Notes under the pieces: model-generated
Database searches by the model: none
Seen by the model: the letters and a program-made list of their open reading frames with translations, nothing else
What the model was told of the DNA's origin: nothing
Shown: positions 1 through 4,346 of the stretch, piece by piece
Layout: every line of letters starts with the position of its first letter
How positions within the stretch are numbered: position 1 is the first letter of the stretch
Assembly (NCBI GenBank): GCA_030648675.1
Contig: JAUSGV010000149.1
Span: forward strand, 1 to 6,830
DNA: 6,830 bases
Direction of reading: 5' to 3'
Source: Dehalococcoidales bacterium
Lineage (GTDB): Bacteria > Chloroflexota > Dehalococcoidia > Dehalococcoidales > UBA2162
Made by a program: the position numbers and the translations under genes

Positions 1-32
1 AGCACGAAATTTAATACGTAAAGAGTAAATCT

Positions 33-46
33 AAAAAGTTAAAGCT
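33..46. repeat. AT-rich direct repeat, copy 1, left of tRNA-Leu
   Basis: The 14-mer AAAAAGTTAAAGCT occurs here and again at 210-223, so the two copies bracket the tRNA-Leu gene. The surrounding sequence is a loose family of AAAAGT/TTAAAGCT words. It codes for nothing visible. It may be simple low-complexity drift or the remnant of a local duplication around the tRNA. Confidence 0.5.
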
Positions 47-55
47 GATTTCTGG

Positions 56-76
56 ATTCCGGATCAAGTCCGGAAT
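56..76. repeat. perfect inverted repeat (hairpin) upstream of tRNA-Leu
   Basis: ATTCCGGA and TCCGGAAT form a perfect 8-bp stem around the 5-nt loop TCAAG. A GGTTTTG follows on the plus strand, so it could serve as a weak terminator for a gene entering from the left. Its sequence also resembles dispersed palindromic intergenic repeats seen in many bacterial genomes. The choice between these cannot be made from one copy. Confidence 0.65.
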
Positions 77-104
77 GGTTTTGTGAATTAGGTGTTTACT
101 ACTT

Positions 105-192
105 GCCGGAGTGGCGGAATGGCAGACGCGGCAGTCTCAAAAACTGTTGAGGGGTAACCCTCGTGTCGGTTCGAGTCCGACCTTCGGCACCA
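105..192 (+). tRNA. tRNA-Leu (anticodon CAA), CCA encoded
   Basis: This is a class II tRNA reading UUG codons. The acceptor stem pairs GCCGGAG (105-111) with CTTCGGC (182-188), including one G-U pair, followed by discriminator A189 and an encoded CCA (190-192). The anticodon stem is 131-135 with 143-147, and the loop CTCAAAA (136-142) gives anticodon CAA at 138-140. A long variable arm (GAGGGGTAACCCTC) and the T-arm GGTTCGAGTCC are present. No clear promoter lies directly upstream, so it may belong to a transcript starting outside the window. Confidence 0.96.
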
Positions 193-200
193 TAGAAAAG

Positions 201-247
201 CTAAAAAGTAAAAAGTTAAAGCTAAAAAAATAGAACTAAAGCTGGAA
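201..247. repeat. AT-rich low-complexity spacer with direct repeat copy 2
   Basis: The spacer between the two tRNA genes is built from recurring words of the type CTAAAAAGT, AAAAAGTTAAAGCT (210-223, matching 33-46) and ACTAAAGCTGG. Its base composition is far more AT-rich than the flanking genes. No ORF or promoter with good spacing is visible in it. Confidence 0.5.
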
Positions 248-263
248 GCGACTAGCTAGTCGC
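248..263. repeat. 16-bp perfect palindrome upstream of tRNA-Gln
   Basis: GCGACTAGCTAGTCGC is its own reverse complement and ends 8 nt before the first base of tRNA-Gln. It could be a dimeric protein-binding site, a cruciform or RNA-processing hairpin, or a recombination site. The TAG that ends the run-on DUF4256 frame (256-258, minus strand) lies inside it. Confidence 0.7.
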
Positions 264-822
264 CCGTTAATTGCCGCGTTGTGTAGGGGTAGCACGAAGG
301 ACTTTGAATCCTTTTGCCCAGGTTCGAATCCTGGCGCGGCAGCCAATCGCCAAAGATGGCACCGCCGAGTTTTCTAATTTCAGAAGGTGTTTTCAACCAG
401 CTTGACGAGTTTTTCGCATCGAAATTTCCCAGCTTCTGCAGGTCTCGATATTGTTCTTCCGTTAAAATCTCGATGCCCATGGCAGCTGCCATATCCATAG
501 CGGTATCTTTTGGCTTATGTTCTTTCCGTGCCTCAAGTGCTTCCCGGTCATAACAAATATTTCTACGGCCTGCGGGGCTCTCCGCGGAACAGTCATAAAA
601 AATGTATTCGCCCATCTTTTTATCATGCCCGACTACGTCCGGTTCACCACCGGTTCTTTCCATTTCATTGAGTGACCATAGTTTTTCAATATTAGCTTCC
701 AGTTTTGCTTGTACTTTAGCCCATTCGAGACCTTGATGGCGGTTCATGTTTTTCTCAAAACGGGCTTTCAATGCTCCGAGTAGTTCTTCACGTTGTTTGG
801 GTGACAACTCATCAGGATTCAT
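256..822 (-). pseudogene. DUF4256-family protein, 3' end lost at the tRNA-Gln gene
   Basis: The protein is recognised as a DUF4256 family member (function unknown) from its highly conserved segments: GLEWAKVQAKLE, LWSLNEMERTGGEPDVVGHD, GEYIFYDCSAESP, MGIEILTEEQYRDLQKLGNFD and a final TPSEIRKLGGAIFGD. The start at 820-822 is chosen because AAAGGAGG precedes it at good spacing; an upstream in-frame ATG at 852 lacks such a site. Native-looking sequence runs for 159 codons (346-822). From the next codon the frame reads the antisense of the tRNA-Gln CCA and body, giving 29 foreign residues before TAG at 256-258. As I recall the family, members continue for roughly 30 more residues after this point (a CDRRYD-like segment and an aromatic/Arg-rich tail), so the C-terminus has been replaced. 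By chance the 188-aa total is near normal family length, which would hide the damage from a length check. The conserved remainder suggests a recent event. The product could still be made, but function is doubtful. Confidence 0.75.
272..345 (+). tRNA. tRNA-Gln (anticodon TTG), CCA encoded
   Basis: The acceptor stem TGCCGCG (272-278) pairs fully with CGCGGCA (335-341), followed by discriminator G342 and an encoded CCA (343-345). The D-stem is GTGT/GCAC. The anticodon stem AAGGA/TCCTT holds the loop CTTTGAA, giving anticodon TTG at 304-306, which reads CAA. The T-arm is CCAGG-TTCGAAT-CCTGG. The gene looks fully functional. A DUF4256 gene on the opposite strand abuts its 3' end with no spacer, which makes this tRNA a candidate recombination junction. 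Confidence 0.96.
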
Positions 823-887
823 ACAAGCCTCCTTTTGAAAAAATATTATCACAACTTATATAGGTGTATTGCTATCACAGTATAAAC

Positions 888-921
888 AAAAGGGGCTCCG
901 GTTTTATCGGAGTCCCTTTTT
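888..921 (-). terminator. Rho-independent terminator downstream of the DUF4382 lipoprotein gene
   Basis: GGGGCTCCG (892-900) pairs with CGGAGTCCC (908-916), one pair being G-U, around a 7-nt loop. Flanking A and T runs extend the stem, so it can act in both directions. It starts 16 nt below the lipoprotein stop codon, which makes that gene its natural client, and it insulates the DUF4256 gene from read-through. Confidence 0.88.
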
Positions 922-936
922 ATTCTGATTAGTGCG

Positions 937-2013
937 TCAGTTGATTTTGATGGTTAAGTGTGCGGTGTCGATCTTTGCCGGCGTAGAGTTGTCGGTTACC
1001 TTTGCCACGATATTGTAATTACCTGAAGACGTCGGCGTGCCGGAGATAACTCCCGCTGCGCTCAGACTTAAGCCTGCCGGCATAACGCCGCCTTGCAAGC
1101 TCCAGGTGTAAGTACCGGTTCCGCCTGTTGCCGCGAGTGCTGCGTTATAGGTGGTGTTTACAGTGCCGTTCGGAAGACCGGTCGTGGTTATCTTCAGTTC
1201 TTCTCTGTCAGTTTGAGGCCCGCCCTGAGGTGCGTTTTGGGCTCCATCCTGGGCTCCGGTTTGATTCGAGGTGTGATTTCCCGATTGATTCCCTGTCGGA
1301 TGGTCGGTATCAGTGCCGTGAGGGGCCGATACGATCAGCTTTGCCACCGGTTTTACCAGAATCTTCGGGTCGTTGGGATTGCCGGTGACGGTGACGAATT
1401 TATCGGCATCGAAGTCGAAGAGCAGCTTCGTTACATTACCGGATTGAATCTCGAACGGATGGACGAATCTCAGTTTACCGCTCGGTATGGTTGCGTCTTC
1501 CAGGACGCCGTTGAGTTTAACTTCTACTTTAGAAATGGACATGCGGATCTGAGTATACCGTCCCGCTGCCAGGTTGGCGGTGGCCAGTATCTGCTGCAGG
1601 CCGCTGCCGTTGCCATCGCCGCGCAGAGTGAGCAAATCGAAGCGGTTAGCCCCGGTGATGTTTATGGTGATCCAACCGGCGGCGTTCTCCGGGCTGGTAT
1701 CTTCCTGGCCCTCGGACGTGTTGCCGGTTACGTTGCCTGAGGTATTATCGCTAACGTTATCCGACGCATTATCGCTGACATTGCCGCTGCCGGCTTTGTG
1801 GATTTTGACTTCGCTGACCGTTACCCAGATTTCCGAGACGTTATCCGTGCGGGGTGCATCCGTTACCCACATCTGTACCGTCCCGGCACTGGCTACCGGA
1901 CCGGTCGACCCGGTCGGGCCGGTCGTGCCGCCCGGCACGGTGCAAGCGGCCAGCACTATCGCGGAAAAGACGGAAAGGGCTGTTGCCATCAAGCTGACTA
2001 TTTTTCTTTTCAT
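937..2013 (-). CDS. DUF4382 lipoprotein with C-terminal Ig-like (He_PIG) domain
   Basis: This 358-aa protein is predicted to be an extracytoplasmic lipoprotein of unknown function. Residues 1-24 form a lipoprotein signal peptide (MKRK, hydrophobic core, lipobox LAAC with C24). A Gly/Thr/Pro linker leads to a DUF4382 domain (about 44-228), marked by VQMWVTDAPRTDNVSEIWVTV, a GRYTQIRM strand and KILVKPVAKL. The domain is interrupted at about 76-110 by a disordered insert of six N-x-S/T tetrapeptides. A second Asn/Gln/Gly-rich linker (about 232-270) leads to a putative Ig fold of the He_PIG type (273-357: YTWSLQGGVMPAGLSLSAAG, VISGTPTSSGNY). The ATG at 2011-2013 has AGGAGG 6 nt upstream. The gene lies 64 bp below the anti-sigma-like gene with the same domain and has its own promoter-like motif, so it may be a target of the adjacent sigma factor. 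A substrate or ligand cannot be read from the sequence. Confidence 0.88.
   Translation of the reverse strand: MKRKIVSLMATALSVFSAIVLAACTVPGGTTGPTGSTGPVASAGTVQMWVTDAPRTDNVSEIWVTVSEVKIHKAGSGNVSDNASDNVSDNTSGNVTGNTSEGQEDTSPENAAGWITINITGANRFDLLTLRGDGNGSGLQQILATANLAAGRYTQIRMSISKVEVKLNGVLEDATIPSGKLRFVHPFEIQSGNVTKLLFDFDADKFVTVTGNPNDPKILVKPVAKLIVSAPHGTDTDHPTGNQSGNHTSNQTGAQDGAQNAPQGGPQTDREELKITTTGLPNGTVNTTYNAALAATGGTGTYTWSLQGGVMPAGLSLSAAGVISGTPTSSGNYNIVAKVTDNSTPAKIDTAHLTIKIN
1258..1293 (-). repeat. coding tetrapeptide repeat (N-x-S/T) in lipoprotein linker
   Basis: Residues 241-252 of the lipoprotein read GNQS, GNHT, SNQT, which are three 12-bp units each containing an N-x-S/T sequon. They sit in the linker between the DUF4382 and Ig-like domains and are followed by a Gln/Gly/Ala-rich stretch. 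Confidence 0.7.
1714..1785 (-). repeat. coding tetrapeptide repeat (N-x-S/T, six units) inside DUF4382
   Basis: Residues 77-100 of the lipoprotein carry Asn at positions 78, 82, 86, 90, 94 and 98, each followed by x-Ser or x-Thr and usually preceded by Asp or Gly. This gives a strict 4-residue, 12-bp period. The stretch is inserted between two DUF4382 strands, so it probably forms an exposed flexible loop. Confidence 0.8.
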
Positions 2014-2048
2014 GTTTTGCCTCCTGAATGTTGTTCTTTATCCTTAAT

Positions 2049-2074
2049 AACGTGGAAACGCAAAAAGTGTCAGG
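2049..2074 (-). promoter_or_regulatory. candidate ECF-type promoter of the lipoprotein gene
   Basis: On the minus strand CCTGACA is followed by CGTTATTA, giving TGAC-N16-CGTT (TGAC at 2069-2072, CGTT at 2049-2052). The same arrangement with the same spacing lies upstream of the neighbouring sigma gene (3686-3711). The spacing and CGTT-like -10 fit ECF promoters in general, and the 35 nt to the ATG leaves a short leader. Reading CTGACA-N17-TTATTA as a housekeeping promoter is an alternative. Confidence 0.4.
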
Positions 2075-2077
2075 ATG

Positions 2078-3070
2078 TTAATTTTGCGGCTTGCCTTTGG
2101 CCTGATCCGGCAAGGCTGCTGGCGGCTGAGTTGTTGTTAGGTTATGCGTAGAGGTTGGCGGTTGGGCCGGCGTTTGGTTATGCGTTGATAATGCTGCAGG
2201 CGTTTTGTTATGTGCCGAAGCGGGCGATATCGCCGGTGCTGGTTGTTGGCTGACACCGCTATCGGCAATCTGGGGCTTAAGCAGGTATTTGCTGTTCCGG
2301 GTGCCGCCGGTCTTCACCACCGTCAGGTCGTAGGTAAAGCTGGTGACGTTGCCGGTGCCGACCTGGAAAGGCATGGACATCTGTAGCTTGTTGCTGGGAA
2401 GCTTGATATCCAGGACTTCACCCGACGCTTTAAGCGTACCCTTCACCGCAGTTACATATATGACTACCTTACTATATTCGCCTTCCGGGACGTTCCCTCT
2501 CCATAATTCCTGTGTTACGTCGCCCGGCAGCAGCGTAAGATCGAATTCCTTGACTTCTGGAGTGAATTCTACCCAAAGGCTGGAATTCCCGCCCTGGAGC
2601 AGTCCTACTTTTTCTATGGTTACCTTCAAGTCGCTGAAGTCGCTGATGGCGTTAACCTCGTCGCTCACCAGGAAGGCAAAATTACCCTCGGCGCTTGGGG
2701 CGGCAACGGTTATCGTCGGAATTGGCTGCTGGAATACCGGGGTTCTTAAAGCGATGAAGGCGGCAAAAGCGACGACTATCACCGCCGCTGCCGCGGTCAG
2801 AGCAAAACGGTGGGCAAAAAGGTTCTGCCAAAAAGACGGCTCTCTCCGCTTAGCCATCGCTGCATGAAACCGTTCCCTGGCGGTGCGCTTTGCGTCTGCC
2901 GAAGGGGTGAAAAAATATGCCGTTTTGGTCCCGGTCATCGCCTTCAGCAGCGGTTCGAGTTCCGCGGCGTGCTGCGGAAAGTCGGCCAAACAAGCCGCTA
3001 TATTTTCACCGCGATTCAGGCGGTCGACGCATTCGTCCAGTACGACGTCGAAATCCTTTTCCGGCATCAT
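2078..3070 (-). CDS. membrane anti-sigma-like protein with extracellular DUF4382 sensor domain
   Basis: This 330-aa protein is probably the anti-sigma partner of the ECF sigma factor encoded just upstream. Residues 3-80 are a cytoplasmic, mostly helical module (LDECVDRLNRGE, CLADFP, AAELEPLL, KTA) with Cys at 14 and 27. The same module opens the anti-sigma-like protein at 4946-6370. One transmembrane helix spans about 88-108. A DUF4382 domain follows outside (about 128-270; GNFAFLVSDEVN, GEYSKVVIYV, KYLLKPQI), paralogous to the lipoprotein domain. The tail (about 275-330) is Pro/Ala/Thr-rich with three H-N-x-T repeats. The start ATG overlaps the sigma stop as ATGA, which argues for translational coupling. 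A second ATG follows directly (3065-3067) and sits better from GGGAG, so the true start could be one codon later. No zinc-binding HxxxCxxC motif of classical ZAS anti-sigma factors is seen, so the anti-sigma role rests on gene pairing and topology. Confidence 0.82.
   Translation of the reverse strand: MMPEKDFDVVLDECVDRLNRGENIAACLADFPQHAAELEPLLKAMTGTKTAYFFTPSADAKRTARERFHAAMAKRREPSFWQNLFAHRFALTAAAAVIVVAFAAFIALRTPVFQQPIPTITVAAPSAEGNFAFLVSDEVNAISDFSDLKVTIEKVGLLQGGNSSLWVEFTPEVKEFDLTLLPGDVTQELWRGNVPEGEYSKVVIYVTAVKGTLKASGEVLDIKLPSNKLQMSMPFQVGTGNVTSFTYDLTVVKTGGTRNSKYLLKPQIADSGVSQQPAPAISPASAHNKTPAALSTHNQTPAQPPTSTHNLTTTQPPAALPDQAKGKPQN
2132..2224 (-). repeat. coding H-N-x-T repeats in anti-sigma-like protein tail
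   Basis: Residues 283-313 contain HNKT, HNQT and HNLT spaced 10 and 12 residues apart in a Pro/Ala/Thr-rich tail. At DNA level GGTTATGCGT recurs at 2140-2149 and 2176-2185 on the plus strand. This suggests a degenerate tandem duplication of an extracellular flexible segment. Confidence 0.65.
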
Positions 3071-3612
3071 GCTCCCTGTATATTTAAGAGCTTTCTCATC
3101 TTTTCCATCGCTGCCCGCTGCATTTCTCGTACGGCACCGTCGTTCTTGCCCAGCATTTCTCCAACTTCGTGCGAGCTGAGTCCGCTCAAGAAGCGTAACC
3201 TGATCACTTCCGCCTGCTCGTTGGTTAGTTGTTTCATGGCGACAGTAACTCTCTGCATCTCTATATTTGTTTCCGCCGCAGTTTGCGGATCATCCTTGTC
3301 CGTGATCTCGACCGTCTCGATCGGTACCGTTTTCGTTTTCGTTTTCGTTGTCTCCCTTAAATGGTCGACAACCTGGTTATGGGCTATCTTGAAAAGCCAG
3401 GCCTCCATCGGCAGACCTCGTTCTTCATACTTCTTTAACGATTCTAAAGCTTTGAGAAAAACTTCACCGGCGATATCCTCGGCAGCAGTCCTGTCACCGA
3501 TTCGAGCGTAAGCGTAACGGGCGATCTTGTCGAAATACTCATCGTAAAGACCGGCAAGACGTGCCTCTTTTTGCGCTTCGGTTTGCATTTTGTTTTTGGG
3601 GTCGGACGCCAT
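3067..3612 (-). CDS. ECF-type RNA polymerase sigma factor (left module)
   Basis: This 181-aa protein is a sigma-70 family ECF factor with only regions 2 and 4. Region 2 spans about 22-87: YDEYFDKIARYAYARIGD, the core-binding AEDIAGEVFLKAL, and the -10-recognising AWLFKIAHNQVVDHLR. A charged linker (88-118) with a TKTKTKT run follows. Region 4 spans about 119-176, with the helix-turn-helix SSHEVGEMLGKNDGAVREMQ. The length fits the family. The ATG at 3610-3612 is preceded by AAGGAAA at suitable spacing. The stop overlaps the start of the anti-sigma-like gene by 4 bp, the usual arrangement for a sigma factor held by its membrane partner. Two ECF-like promoter motifs lie upstream, so autoregulation is plausible. 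Its target promoters are not known; the lipoprotein gene downstream is the best local candidate. Confidence 0.94.
   Translation of the reverse strand: MASDPKNKMQTEAQKEARLAGLYDEYFDKIARYAYARIGDRTAAEDIAGEVFLKALESLKKYEERGLPMEAWLFKIAHNQVVDHLRETTKTKTKTVPIETVEITDKDDPQTAAETNIEMQRVTVAMKQLTNEQAEVIRLRFLSGLSSHEVGEMLGKNDGAVREMQRAAMEKMRKLLNIQGA
3328..3349. repeat. 6-bp microsatellite coding for Lys-Thr repeats
   Basis: Three full CGTTTT units plus CGTT lie on the plus strand, read on the minus strand as alternating Lys-Thr codons in the linker between sigma regions 2 and 4. Unit gain or loss would keep the reading frame and only change linker length. Confidence 0.75.
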
Positions 3613-3651
3613 AGGTTTCCTTATCTTTAGACCAACCCCATACTACTACAA

Positions 3652-3676
3652 AACGAAGCCTGTGCAAATCTGTTCC
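3652..3676 (-). promoter_or_regulatory. candidate ECF promoter GGAAC-N16-CGTT upstream of sigma gene
   Basis: On the minus strand GGAAC (3672-3676) and CGTT (3652-3655) are separated by exactly 16 nt. This matches the general ECF consensus in which -35 is GGAAC and -10 is CGTT or CGTC. It lies 39 nt before the sigma start codon, consistent with autoregulation. Only one copy is seen in the window, so support is by consensus alone. Confidence 0.42.
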
Positions 3677-3685
3677 AAATATAGA

Positions 3686-3711
3686 AACGCAGGAACCGCA
3701 GAATTGTCAGG
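3686..3711 (-). promoter_or_regulatory. second candidate promoter of sigma gene, shared with lipoprotein gene
   Basis: CCTGACA followed by CGTTTCTA on the minus strand gives TGAC-N16-CGTT (TGAC at 3706-3709, CGTT at 3686-3689). The same elements and spacing occur upstream of the lipoprotein gene, with 20 of 30 positions identical over the whole block. It would leave a leader of about 65 nt. Confidence 0.4.
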
Positions 3712-3741
3712 TTATGAAGGCCGCTGGGACTGGGGATTGGG

Positions 3742-3774
3742 GTTCGCCCTTCGACTCACTTAGTTCGCTCAGGG
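3742..3774. repeat. REP-like intergenic repeat, one arm degraded
   Basis: The segment begins GTTCGCCCTTCGACTCACTT and ends TTCGCTCAGGG. It resembles a dispersed palindromic repeat family, common in environmental bacterial genomes, that normally closes with GGGCGAAC. Here the closing arm reads GGGTAAAG, so only the inner CCCT/AGGG pairing remains. It sits directly behind the 3' end of tRNA-Ser. Family assignment is from memory. Confidence 0.5.
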
Positions 3775-3779
3775 TAAAG

Positions 3780-3866
3780 CGGAGGGGGTGGGATTCGAAC
3801 CCACGGTCCCCTTGCAGGGACAACGGTTTTCAAGACCGTCACCATCGGCCGCTCGGTCACCCCTCC
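3780..3866 (-). tRNA. tRNA-Ser (anticodon TGA), CCA not encoded
   Basis: This class II tRNA reads UCA. On the minus strand the acceptor GGAGGGG (3860-3866) pairs with CCCCTCC (3781-3787), and the discriminator is G at 3780. The anticodon stem ACGGT/ACCGT holds the loop CTTGAAA, giving TGA at 3830-3832. A long variable arm (TCCCTGCAAGGGGA) and the T-arm GTGGG-TTCGAAT-CCCAC are present. The bases after the discriminator are CTT, so CCA must be added by nucleotidyltransferase, unlike the two other tRNAs here. Confidence 0.96.
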
Positions 3867-3918
3867 ACGCAGCTAAAACGCGGCACTACCGGCTTTTTGC
3901 TTTTCAAACAATTTCACT

Positions 3919-3947
3919 ATTATGCCTTACCTGAATTCAGCCGTCAA
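3919..3947 (-). promoter_or_regulatory. housekeeping-type promoter of tRNA-Ser
   Basis: On the minus strand TTGACG (3942-3947) and CATAAT (3919-3924) are separated by exactly 17 nt, close to the primary sigma factor consensus. The predicted start lies about 46 nt before the tRNA 5' end. This is the best housekeeping promoter in the window. Confidence 0.75.
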
Positions 3948-4157
3948 ACCTGCTGGAAGCAAGGAAGAGCCATCGACCGCGCTCCAGTAAGTTGCAGCTA
4001 TCGACGATCTTAAAATATTCGCGGTGTAACAAAACCGGGGTTGACCGCATTATCTATTTATAGAAAGAGCCTAAACGCTACGGAAGATGCGGACGGTTTG
4101 CCGACCGAAGCGTTCCACCCGAAGGCTCAAGACATCAGTATTTTGGGAGGGAGGGAG
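3948..4157. other. intergenic region before the small ORF, no clear gene
   Basis: No RNA gene or convincing promoter is visible. A plus-strand frame from TTG at 4041 runs into the small ORF at 4158, but it lacks a ribosome-binding site and its first codons look like a -35 hexamer (TTGACC). A TGTAAC at about 4025-4030 faces the sigma operon and could be an ECF -35, but no CGTC/CGTT lies at the right distance. The start of the second sigma transcript is therefore unresolved. Confidence 0.5.
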
Positions 4158-4310
4158 ATGGAAATCGTTGAGGTTCTTCAGGAATCGGAACAAGGAATGC
4201 CAGATATATCCGGGCTGATTCGGCCCCCGGAATGGCTGATTCGCCTGATGCATGACATGTCCTCGGTCATGGAAGCAATCGCTGCTCATGACAACCGGTT
4301 AGACGTCTGA
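4158..4310 (+). CDS. 50-aa small protein upstream of second sigma gene, unrecognised
   Basis: I do not recognise a family. The ATG at 4158 follows a purine tract GGGAGGGAGGGAG, a strong ribosome-binding site, and this decides the start over the weaker TTG at 4041. The 50 residues open with an acidic segment (MEIVEVLQESEQGMPD). A PPEW turn follows, then a helix of amphipathic character (LIRLMHDMSSVMEAIAAHDN) unusually rich in Met, with no signal peptide or transmembrane span. It ends 36 nt before the sigma ATG on the same strand, so co-transcription is likely. It could be a small regulator or partner of the sigma factor, or a leader peptide affecting its translation. Whether it is translated is not proven by sequence alone. 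Confidence 0.5.
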   Translation: MEIVEVLQESEQGMPDISGLIRPPEWLIRLMHDMSSVMEAIAAHDNRLDV

Positions 4311-4346
4311 ACCATTAACGTCGGTTGGATTTGCAATTTGGGGGGC

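Noticed and set aside
1..260. CRISPR-like repeat array in the AT-rich repeats
   Set aside because: The repeated words are short and irregularly spaced, with no regular spacers and no cas gene nearby.
314..553. 79-aa plus-strand reading frame
   Set aside because: It begins inside tRNA-Gln and is antisense to the conserved DUF4256 sequence.
1093..1740. 215-aa plus-strand reading frame
   Set aside because: It lies wholly antisense to the DUF4382 lipoprotein gene, shows no recognisable domain, and the opposite strand has a clear signal peptide, domains and ribosome-binding site.
2810..3511. 233-aa plus-strand reading frame
   Set aside because: It runs antisense across two well-supported genes (sigma and anti-sigma-like). 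The low-complexity valine/phenylalanine run comes from the Lys-Thr microsatellite on the other strand.
346..3779. Complete genomic island bounded by tRNA-Gln and tRNA-Ser
   Set aside because: No integrase, no mobility gene and no second copy of the tRNA-Gln 3' end are present in the window, so only the junction itself is reported.
3714..4013. 99-aa plus-strand reading frame
   Set aside because: Its only striking segment (RRGWDSNPRSPCRDNG) is the usual false translation of the antisense strand of a tRNA, here tRNA-Ser.
4041..4157. N-terminal extension of the small ORF from a TTG start
   Set aside because: There is no ribosome-binding site before TTG 4041, while the ATG at 4158 has a very strong one. 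The extension looks like random translation.
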